A DNA stretch of 7,034 nt from an uncultured Clostridium sp. GTDB lineage: Bacteria; Bacillota; Clostridia; Clostridiales; Clostridiaceae. The position numbers were made by a program, and so were the translations under genes. The notes beneath the pieces were generated by a model, which saw nothing but the letters and a program-made list of their open reading frames with translations, was not told the origin of the DNA and did no database searches. Shown here one piece after another: positions 1 through 5,046 of the stretch. Every line of letters begins with the position of its first letter. Position 1 is the first letter of the stretch. The DNA is taken from NCBI GenBank assembly GCA_934746785.1, contig CAKVFO010000166.1, positions 1-7,034 on the forward strand. Reading direction: 5' to 3'.

Positions 1-2232
1 ATGTATATGAATTGCAGGATTAAAGTTAAGCTCGATTATACCATATTCCGAATCTTCACTACTATAGTCTTCTAACATTATATCTACCCCACATATCCTT
101 GCATTAACTGCTTTAGCACATTTAACAGCTATATCCTTAAATTTTTGAGGGATAAGATCTGTATAATCTATACTATCTCCACCAGTACTTATATTGGAAT
201 TTTCACGTAAGTACACTACTTCATCTTTGGCAGGTACATAATCAAAATCTTTATTATCATTCTTTAAAAATAACTTTGCAGCATCATCAAGTTTGATTTT
301 TTCTAAAGGCGTTACATATCCCTTGCCTCTTAAAGGATCTTGGTTTTTAATTTCAACGAGTTCTCTTATGCTCAGCTTGCCATCTCCAGTAACATTTGCA
401 GGAACTCTATGTAATATCCCTACTACTTCATCATCAATAACTAAGAATCTATATTCTTTACCCTTTATAAATTCTTCTATAAGAACTGTGCTGTCATCTT
501 TAAAGGCTATCTTAAATCCTTCTACAAGCTCTTCCCTGCTGCCACCATCTTTAAATATACTTATACCTTTGCCAAAGTTAGTTGACTTAGGTTTAATAAC
601 TATTGGTTTATTTACAAACTTATCTACATTTCTTTCAGCCTCTTCAATAGAATTAAACTCATCACCAAGCGGCACTCTTATATCATGCTTTCCTACTACC
701 TTTTTAGTTACAGTCTTATTTTCCATCATTAAAACAGTAACATAATTATCTTTAGATGTTTTTGTAGCTTGTTTAACATACTCTACTTTATTATCCTTCT
801 CTAAAGAAATAAAGTTATCAGCCCTGTCTATAAGTTCTATCTTAATACCATGTTTAACAGATTCTTTTATTAAAATTTGTGTAGAAAGCTCTAAGTCTTC
901 ATAGCCTATAAATTTAAATCTGTTTTTATATGAGTCTTCTTTATACTTCTTAGCAAGCTCTAAATTAACATTAATAAATCCTCTTCTATTTACATCTTCT
1001 AAAATCATACTAGCATAAGTTTTACTGCTATCCTCTACTTTATTTAGCTGATATTTTAATATATCTTCATATGCAATATCAAGTTCAACACAAAGATTTT
1101 TTATTTCATCAAGTATTTCATATGCCCAAGACTTCTTATCAACCTCTACACCATTATTAATTAAAGAAATATCCTTTAAACCATCTTTAGCAATTCTATG
1201 TTGATTTTCTAAAGCTTCTTCCTGCCATAAATCATAACTTTTCTCTTCTTTAACTAAACAATAAAGATTAAATAGCTGTAAAAATTCTAAATCTTTTAAA
1301 GCTACACCACTCTTTTCATATGGATTTAAATCAATACTTCTAAATTCAAGATAATTTATACCGCCCTCTTCTAAAGACTTAAGAACATTTAAAGTTTCTT
1401 TTGCTTTAAGTCTTATTGAGCTATAAAGTTCTTTTGGAGAATCTATAACCTTGCTTTCAATAAGATCATTTATACTCTTTATATACTCAGGAAGAGAATT
1501 ATAATTTGGAAATAAATCTACATCATTTTTATATCCACATTCACCATTTCTAAAGGATAGTGCTTTCCTATTTGAAAATTTACACTTATCATTTCCTATA
1601 GTAGATTTTGTACATTGATTATAAAAACTATCATGTACTACAGATGCTGCACCTAATATATATACAATAAGCCATCTATATCTTAGATAATTTCTAGTTG
1701 TCTTTAAATATATATTGTTCTTAAATTCCTTATAATCTTTACAATTATCTTGAGACTTAAATAACTCTTCTATTATTTCTTCATTAAAAGAAAAATTAAA
1801 GTGTATACCTGAAATAAGCTGTCTCTTTCCTCCATATTTCTTTATAAGCTTTTCTCTATACTTTCTAGATTCTATCCCCTTCTCTGTATCATTAAACTCT
1901 GCAAGAGGTATATCCTTATCATCTGGAACTATACAAGGCATAGATTGAGGCCATAAATACTCATCCTTACATTCTAAAGCTGTTATATCATAAAGCGTAC
2001 TTAAGAAGTTATGAGTCTCTTTTACTGTAGGCATTGGAGGTGTTATAACTTCTATCTGACTTTCCGAAAAATCTGTTGTAATGTATGGATTGTTTAATTT
2101 ATCTCCAAAAACTTTCGGATGTGGTTTCTTAGATAATTCACCATCTCTATCTACCCTAAGCATTTCTCTTTCTATTCCAAAGTTACCCTTTAATAAATCA
2201 AACGAATTAAACTTTTTTAATATATCTATCAT
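1..2232 (-). CDS. gshF: Bifunctional glutamate-cysteine ligase / glutathione synthetase (GshF/GshAB), C-terminus cut by window edge
   Basis: This cytosolic enzyme makes glutathione in two ATP-dependent steps: joining glutamate to cysteine, then adding glycine. I translated 744 uninterrupted codons from ATG (2230-2232) to base 1 with no stop. The N-terminal ligase domain (about residues 10-450) shows GNFGIEREMLRV (16-27), TTDFSESQIEVITP (52-65) and SGIHFNFSF (141-149), the glutamate-cysteine ligase signatures. The C-terminal ATP-grasp domain (about 490 onward) shows KPIVIKPKSTNFGKG (about 540), VLIEEFIKGKEYRFLVID (about 581) and ELNFNPAIHIH at the edge, where a Mg/ATP-binding end is expected. 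Known GshF proteins are about 750-780 residues, so only some 10-35 residues are missing. The start is set by AAAGG 11-12 nt upstream and by the initial alignment of the ligase domain. It has its own promoter (2283-2311) and appears monocistronic at its 5' side. Nothing in the visible part looks damaged. Confidence 0.95.
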   Translation of the reverse strand, partial: MIDILKKFNSFDLLKGNFGIEREMLRVDRDGELSKKPHPKVFGDKLNNPYITTDFSESQIEVITPPMPTVKETHNFLSTLYDITALECKDEYLWPQSMPCIVPDDKDIPLAEFNDTEKGIESRKYREKLIKKYGGKRQLISGIHFNFSFNEEIIEELFKSQDNCKDYKEFKNNIYLKTTRNYLRYRWLIVYILGAASVVHDSFYNQCTKSTIGNDKCKFSNRKALSFRNGECGYKNDVDLFPNYNSLPEYIKSINDLIESKVIDSPKELYSSIRLKAKETLNVLKSLEEGGINYLEFRSIDLNPYEKSGVALKDLEFLQLFNLYCLVKEEKSYDLWQEEALENQHRIAKDGLKDISLINNGVEVDKKSWAYEILDEIKNLCVELDIAYEDILKYQLNKVEDSSKTYASMILEDVNRRGFINVNLELAKKYKEDSYKNRFKFIGYEDLELSTQILIKESVKHGIKIELIDRADNFISLEKDNKVEYVKQATKTSKDNYVTVLMMENKTVTKKVVGKHDIRVPLGDEFNSIEEAERNVDKFVNKPIVIKPKSTNFGKGISIFKDGGSREELVEGFKIAFKDDSTVLIEEFIKGKEYRFLVIDDEVVGILHRVPANVTGDGKLSIRELVEIKNQDPLRGKGYVTPLEKIKLDDAAKLFLKNDNKDFDYVPAKDEVVYLRENSNISTGGDSIDYTDLIPQKFKDIAVKCAKAVNARICGVDIMLEDYSSEDSEYGIIELNFNPAIHIH

Positions 2233-2282
2233 TTTGCTGTGTTTCCTTTCTAATCCCTTACTATAGATATTTTTATATTTAT

Positions 2283-2311
2283 AATATAGACAACTATCTA
2301 TATATTGTCAA
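2283..2311 (-). promoter_or_regulatory. SigA-type promoter of gshF with overlapping palindrome
   Basis: Read on the minus strand, a perfect -35 TTGACA (2306-2311) is followed by a 17-nt spacer and a -10 TATATT (2283-2288, 5 of 6 to consensus). Transcription would begin near 2276, leaving about a 44-nt leader before the gshF ATG. The spacer is partly palindromic: GACAA and TTGTC (2289-2293 and 2306-2310) face each other around an AT core. That is a possible operator position, but no known regulator box is recognised. Confidence 0.75.
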
Positions 2312-2314
2312 ATA

Positions 2315-2374
2315 AATAATAGGGAATAAAATTCTAAATAAATTACTATTTAGAATTAGTATCCCCCCATTATT
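2315..2374 (-). terminator. Imperfect long hairpin, probable terminator of the EamA gene
   Basis: The core is a perfect 11-bp stem, AATTCTAAATA (2330-2340) against its complement (2347-2357), around a 6-nt loop. On the minus strand the 3' arm runs into TTTTATT, a U-rich tail. An outer layer can also pair imperfectly: AATAAT and GGG at 2315-2324 with CCC and ATTATT at 2363-2374. It lies 23 nt past the EamA stop and just before the gshF promoter, which fits termination. The core stem has only two G:C pairs, so it may be weak. Confidence 0.5.
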
Positions 2375-2396
2375 AGATGTTTATATTATATAAATT

Positions 2397-3329
2397 CTAT
2401 TTAAATTTTTTATCAGGTTTGTTGATTATGTATATACCTGAACATACAGATAATAAAGCTATTAAATTTAAAATATTAAAGAATTCTTCTCCTAAGAATA
2501 TGGCAGACATTAATGCTCCAAAAATAGGAGTTAAAAAGTTATATATTGATATTTTACCTGCACTATTATATTTAAGAAGTATTGTCCATATAGTAAAGGC
2601 TACAGCAGACAATAAAGCCATATAAGCTAAAAGCAGAATTCCTTCAAAGGTTATACTTAAATGTGGAATTCCTTTTATAAAGGATATTAGTATTAGTATA
2701 ATACCTCCAATGAATAATTGATAACCTGTTATTGTAGCTGAATCTCCAGTATTAGCTATCTTCTTACTATATATAGAAGCAATTGCAAAGGATGTTGAAG
2801 ATAATATTATAAATCCTTCACCTAAAAAATTAAAACTGCTGTCAAAGCCTTGTGATTTACTTAAGTTTAATATTATTACTCCTAAAAATCCCAAAATACA
2901 TCCTATAGCTTTTTTCTTATTTATCCTATCATTTTTAGTTATAAAGTGACATATCAAAATAACTATAAAAGGTGATATTGCATTTAAAATTGATGCTTTA
3001 ACACCAGTGGTATTAGACATTCCTATATAATAAAATATATATTGAATAGTTGTTTGTATTATACATAAGATTGTAATACCCTTTATATTATTTCTTGTTG
3101 GTTTCACTATTTTCTTGTTGATAATACATGCTGCTATAATTGTTAAGATTCCCGCTATAGTAAATCTTATACCTGCAAAAAGTATCTGTCCCTCTACACT
3201 ATTTTTAATATCAAATAATTTATAGCCTGTCTTTACTGCAGGAAATGCACTTCCCCAAAGCATTGTACATATTATAGCCATAAATAAGATATTTTTATTA
3301 TTAGTAAAGTATCTCTTTGTTTTTTCCAA
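2397..3329 (-). CDS. EamA-family (drug/metabolite transporter superfamily) membrane exporter
   Basis: This is a 310-residue polytopic membrane protein of the usual EamA/RhaT size, with about ten hydrophobic segments in two repeated halves (roughly residues 17-150 and 165-303). The first helix carries the typical MLWGSAFPAVKTGYK stretch (about 23-37). The second half ends with the family pattern NFLTPIFGALMSAIFLGEEF (about 266-285), in which the P, G and final LGE are usual. Family members export amino acids, metabolites or drugs, or act in nucleotide-sugar movement; the substrate here cannot be told. The start is TTG (3327-3329): AGGAAA (3335-3340) sits 5 nt upstream, while the next Met (residue 17) lies inside the first helix and would break it. 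It stands between the terminator of the upstream gene and its own hairpin at 2315-2374, so it is probably a single-gene unit. Confidence 0.88.
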   Translation of the reverse strand: MEKTKRYFTNNKNILFMAIICTMLWGSAFPAVKTGYKLFDIKNSVEGQILFAGIRFTIAGILTIIAACIINKKIVKPTRNNIKGITILCIIQTTIQYIFYYIGMSNTTGVKASILNAISPFIVILICHFITKNDRINKKKAIGCILGFLGVIILNLSKSQGFDSSFNFLGEGFIILSSTSFAIASIYSKKIANTGDSATITGYQLFIGGIILILISFIKGIPHLSITFEGILLLAYMALLSAVAFTIWTILLKYNSAGKISIYNFLTPIFGALMSAIFLGEEFFNILNLIALLSVCSGIYIINKPDKKFK

Positions 3330-3347
3330 GGTTATTTCCTACTTTCT

Positions 3348-3375
3348 ATTATTTAATTACATAATAAGTGTACAA
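3348..3375 (-). promoter_or_regulatory. Candidate promoter of the EamA gene
   Basis: On the minus strand, TTGTAC (3370-3375, 3 of 6 to consensus) is spaced 16 nt from AATAAT (3348-3353, 5 of 6). It lies between the upstream terminator and the TTG start, where a promoter is needed. It would start transcription almost at the ribosome binding site, so the match is tentative. Confidence 0.3.
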
Positions 3376-3383
3376 CTCTTAAT

Positions 3384-3412
3384 AAAAAAAGTACACTAAT
3401 ATTTAGTGTACT
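3384..3412 (-). terminator. Strong intrinsic terminator of the CmpB-like gene, containing its stop codon
   Basis: AGTACACTAA and TTAGTGTACT form a perfect 10-bp stem (3390-3399 with 3403-3412) around a 3-nt loop, which can be read as 9 bp with a 5-nt loop. On the minus strand it is followed by seven Ts (complement of 3384-3390). The 5' arm encodes the last codons (Gln-Val-His) and the TAA stop at 3403-3405, so the terminator starts inside the coding sequence. Confidence 0.9.
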
Positions 3413-4236
3413 TGCTTCTTTTTTATATTATCTTTAAACTTCTCAAAAGCCTCACGGTATTTAGTTGATTTGATATTAGGAAATGCCTTTATTAACCTAA
3501 TATCTTGAAAAGTTTTTTCTTTTAATATCTTTTTAAATTTCTCTGAGTAAAATTCACTTTCTTCAAAGAGCTCTATAAAGCTATCCTTGATTTTCTCTTT
3601 CTTTATTTTAGACTCCTCTATTATATGTTCTTTCACATGTCTCGATTCTTCAATAATTATAGAACTTTTAGCTTTAGTATTTTCTATATACATATTTATT
3701 TCCTTTTGTAACTTAGCTAATCTATCATTTAAATTTATTAAATTACATACAGTAACTATAAGATCTATACTTAAAAGTATTATAAGTAAAATAGATATTG
3801 GGAGTAAGATTTTATAATCTATTTTTATAAGTATACTGCTTATAAATGGGTTTAGTATATATACAGCAAGTAATGTCATTAATCCAAATACAAATGCACC
3901 AAGAAGACATACCCTGCCATTAATATTAAATTTTCTTTCTGAATAATCCCACCATTTTGCATTAAATAGTTTTTCCATAATATATGATGTTAAATATTCT
4001 AAAATTCCAGTAAGTACAACTCCTAAAAGAAAAACCTCTAAGGGATTTTTTATATTACCAAGAGTAACTACAACTAATATTGCTCCACTTCCGTATATAG
4101 GACATACAGGGCTGTTTAAGAAACCTCTATTAACAAATCTTCTCTCCTCTACTGAACATAATATAGATTCATAAAGCCATCCTGCAAAACTATATATTAT
4201 AAATAATAAAAAATAATAAACTGCCTTTTCCAACAT
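3403..4236 (-). CDS. CmpB-type membrane protein (PF06541, putative ABC-transporter type IV) with charged C-terminal tail
   Basis: This 277-residue protein has five or so membrane segments in its first 160 residues, then about 115 highly charged, helical residues likely to lie in the cytoplasm. Family signatures are clear: FAGWLYES (17-24), NRGFLNSPVCPIYGSGA (36-52), LEYLTSYIMEKLFNAKWWDYS (starting at 79) and FNINGRVCL (103-111). The domain is named a putative ABC transporter type IV, but no experimental function is firmly known to me, and no ATPase gene is nearby. I chose ATG at 4234-4236 because AGAGGTG lies directly upstream with good spacing. The frame extends eight codons further to a TTG at 4260, but that codon has no ribosome binding site. 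A 10-aa leader ORF ends 16 nt upstream, and a U-run hairpin ends the unit. Confidence 0.85.
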   Translation of the reverse strand: MLEKAVYYFLLFIIYSFAGWLYESILCSVEERRFVNRGFLNSPVCPIYGSGAILVVVTLGNIKNPLEVFLLGVVLTGILEYLTSYIMEKLFNAKWWDYSERKFNINGRVCLLGAFVFGLMTLLAVYILNPFISSILIKIDYKILLPISILLIILLSIDLIVTVCNLINLNDRLAKLQKEINMYIENTKAKSSIIIEESRHVKEHIIEESKIKKEKIKDSFIELFEESEFYSEKFKKILKEKTFQDIRLIKAFPNIKSTKYREAFEKFKDNIKKKQVH

Positions 4237-4252
4237 TTTCACCTCTAGTAAA

Positions 4253-4285
4253 TTATTCAAATAGCATAGTATTATACCTCTTCAT
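4253..4285 (-). CDS. Possible 10-residue leader ORF upstream of the CmpB-like gene
   Basis: ATG at 4283-4285 opens MKRYNTMLFE and stops at TAA (4253-4255), 16 nt before the CmpB-like start. It has a near-perfect AAAGGAG (4295-4301) with 9-nt spacing, better than most genes here. The position and the strong site suggest a translated leader or translation-coupling peptide. The short product has no run of one amino acid that would mark classic attenuation. It could also be a chance ORF in an AT-rich leader whose real role is the ribosome site. Confidence 0.4.
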   Translation of the reverse strand: MKRYNTMLFE

Positions 4286-4307
4286 AGTCCATCACTCCTT
4301 TATAATA

Positions 4308-4335
4308 ATTATACAGTTATTTAACATTATGTCTA
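4308..4335 (-). promoter_or_regulatory. Candidate promoter for the leader ORF and CmpB-like gene
   Basis: On the minus strand, TAGACA (4330-4335, 5 of 6 to consensus) is separated by 16 nt from a perfect TATAAT (4308-4313). The start point would fall near 4301, so the message would begin at or just before the AAAGGAG of the leader ORF. A second sequence, ACTGTATTAT near 4367-4376, resembles the -10 context here and could be an alternative upstream promoter, but it has no good -35. Confidence 0.55.
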
Positions 4336-4421
4336 CAATAATTTCCTTATAAAGTTCAATATGGACTATAATACAGTTTATGGAGTAATATTTTTATGCT
4401 TTAAAATCATAATTAGCTGCT

Positions 4422-4482
4422 AAAAAAACAGGCATGTATAAGCTTGAATAATTTTAATAATATTCAAATCTATACATACCTG
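4422..4482 (-). terminator. Long-stem intrinsic terminator of the 55-aa gene
   Basis: A 22-bp stem pairs 4461-4482 with 4429-4450 around a 10-nt loop. On the minus strand it is followed by seven Ts (complement of 4422-4428). Read as minus-strand RNA the stem has 18 Watson-Crick pairs, three G.U pairs and one mismatch. Read as plus-strand RNA the same G.U sites become A/C mismatches, so the structure belongs to the minus strand. It lies 12 nt past the stop of the 55-aa ORF, which supports that ORF being a real gene. Confidence 0.92.
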
Positions 4483-4494
4483 CTTAATTAAATA

Positions 4495-4662
4495 TCAATT
4501 TCCTAAATGATTATAGTTATTTTCTGCTGTGTAGTATATACTTCTTCGTAAACTGTTTCTAGATACATTATGATTATAATATTCACTAAGCCCTTTCCAA
4601 GATGGTTTGATACTTAACCTGCAACATAAATTAACATATTTTTCAAATATACTTAAATTCAT
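4495..4662 (-). CDS. Small 55-residue protein with HTH-like stretch, unknown family
   Basis: The ORF runs from ATG (4660-4662) to TGA (4495-4497) with AAGGTGAT (4667-4674) at good spacing, and is followed 12 nt later by a strong terminator. Together these make it a well-supported small gene. The product is soluble and basic, beginning MNLSIFEKYVNLCCRL. The stretch GLSEYYNHNVSRNSLRRSI (about residues 24-42) resembles a helix-turn-helix: a first helix, a turn around Asn-Val-Ser, then a recognition-like helix with two arginines. A Cys-Cys pair lies at 13-14. I do not recognise the family. The HTH reading rests on pattern only, and the protein could instead be a shortened relic of a larger one. 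Its start codon and ribosome site lie in one arm of a perfect 12-bp inverted repeat (4660-4671 with 4728-4739), suggesting control of translation. Confidence 0.65.
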   Translation of the reverse strand: MNLSIFEKYVNLCCRLSIKPSWKGLSEYYNHNVSRNSLRRSIYYTAENNYNHLGN

Positions 4663-4739
4663 ATAAATCACCTTATTTCATAATATTATAAAAGCAACAT
4701 CTCTTTAATAAAGTCTATTCAATCTTTGTGATTTATATG
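4660..4739 (-). promoter_or_regulatory. 12-bp inverted repeat that could hide the start site of the 55-aa gene
   Basis: CATATAAATCAC in the minus-strand leader (complement of 4728-4739) is an exact complement of GTGATTTATATG (complement of 4660-4671), which contains part of the ribosome binding site and the ATG. In an RNA starting upstream of 4739 the two would form a stem closing a 56-nt loop and block initiation. A -10-like TATAAT at 4685-4690 lies between the arms; an RNA starting there would lack the upstream arm and be free to translate. Confidence 0.45.
4685..4713 (-). promoter_or_regulatory. Candidate proximal promoter of the 55-aa gene
   Basis: On the minus strand a perfect TATAAT (4685-4690) lies 17 nt after CTTTAT (4708-4713), a poor -35. 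Transcription would begin about 4 nt before the ribosome binding site. The -10 lies inside an AT palindrome (ATAATATTAT), so the match may be compositional. Confidence 0.3.
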
Positions 4740-4837
4740 CATTTTAACTGTAATATTCACTTATTATATCAGCCCATTTATTGATATAATTTATAGCCAA
4801 AGCACTTTTGCCATTTGGAATTTAAATCTTTTAAAAT

Positions 4838-4866
4838 TTTATGTATAAATTACTTTAAACTGTCAA
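4838..4866 (-). promoter_or_regulatory. Candidate distal promoter for the 55-aa gene leader
   Basis: On the minus strand a perfect TTGACA (4861-4866) is 17 nt from CATAAA (4838-4843, 4 of 6 to TATAAT). RNA from here would start near 4831 and carry both arms of the inverted repeat around the 55-aa gene start. The weak -10 keeps confidence low. Confidence 0.3.
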
Positions 4867-4964
4867 TAATTAAGAAGACGGCAATATATCAGCTCAATAT
4901 ATACAAAAGAAAAAATAAATTTTTCATAGTTTGTCAGGATTTTAATTATAATCCCATTTTTCAT
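4863..4964 (-). CDS. Possible 33-residue ORF, unknown
   Basis: ATG (4962-4964) opens 33 codons to TGA (4863-4865), preceded by CGAGGT with 6-nt spacing, a good ribosome site. The product is hydrophobic in its second half (FIFSFVYIELIYC), so it could be one short membrane helix. Its start lies in the loop of the 12-bp inverted repeat, and its last codons overlap the TTGACA promoter-like site. I recognise no family. AT-rich spacers often contain such ORFs by chance. Confidence 0.25.
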   Translation of the reverse strand: MKNGIIIKILTNYEKFIFSFVYIELIYCRLLNY

Positions 4965-5001
4965 AACTTTACCTCGACAACTTAACCTGAAAATCCTGAC
5001 A
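4932..5001. repeat. Perfect 12-bp inverted repeat enclosing 46 bp
   Basis: TGTCAGGATTTT (4932-4943) and its exact complement (4990-5001) bound a 70-bp segment. The loop has a tandem imperfect direct repeat, AACTTTACC (4965-4973) and AACTTAACC (4979-4987), 14 bp apart. The segment directly adjoins a 17-bp hairpin. It could be the stem of a structured RNA, a protein-binding site, or the ends of a very small miniature transposable element. Only a TT is shared by the two flanks, so target duplication is not convincing. Confidence 0.6.
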
Positions 5002-5003
5002 TT

Positions 5004-5044
5004 ATATAGACTGCTCATTTTAATAATAAATGAGCAGTCTATAT
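5004..5044. terminator. Perfect 17-bp hairpin after the YcgQ-like gene, possibly bidirectional terminator
   Basis: The 17-nt arms 5004-5020 and 5028-5044 are exact complements around a 7-nt loop, with an AGACTGCTCATTT core. It begins 2 nt after the TAA of the YcgQ-like gene, so it most simply ends that operon. On the minus strand the tail is only mildly U-rich (TATATAATG). On the plus strand it is followed by TTTT, a better terminator tail, although no plus-strand gene is seen. Confidence 0.65.
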
Positions 5045-5046
5045 TT

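Larger units (their letters stand above)
4663..5046. other. 384-bp interval without a clear gene; structured and possibly containing coding relics
   Basis: No ORF of ordinary gene size is present on either strand. Seen from right to left: a 17-bp hairpin (5004-5044), a 12-bp inverted repeat (4932-4943 with 4990-5001), a 33-aa ORF (4863-4964), a TTGACA promoter-like sequence (4838-4866) and then the leader of the 55-aa gene. At about 4732-4806 the minus strand reads in one frame as 24 codons ending at TAA, including INKWADIISEYYS. That has protein-like composition but no start codon, so it may be a gene remnant. No tRNA, rRNA, CRISPR or recognised riboswitch is visible. Confidence 0.5.

Noticed and set aside
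293..745. 150-codon ORF on the plus strand
   Set aside because: It lies wholly opposite the gshF ATP-grasp region, has a Ser/Leu/Pro-rich shadow composition and no ribosome site. The same holds for plus-strand ORFs at 2081-2266, 2377-2625, 3587-3817, 5754-6044 and 6381-6590.
3330..3402. Riboswitch or T-box before the EamA gene
   Set aside because: The only strong structure is the terminator overlapping the upstream gene's stop codon, and the remaining leader is too short for an aptamer.
4258..4260. TTG as the start of the CmpB-like protein
   Set aside because: No ribosome site precedes it, while the ATG eight codons later has AGAGGTG directly upstream.
4272..4292. Alternative 6-codon leader ORF (MDYEEV)
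   Set aside because: Its ATG is only 2 nt from AAAGGAG, too close; the overlapping ATG at 4285 has correct spacing.
4876..4904. Repeated CAATATAT and TATATCAGC words suggesting a binding array
   Set aside because: The words are short and AT-rich, only two copies are near each other, and no regular spacing is seen.
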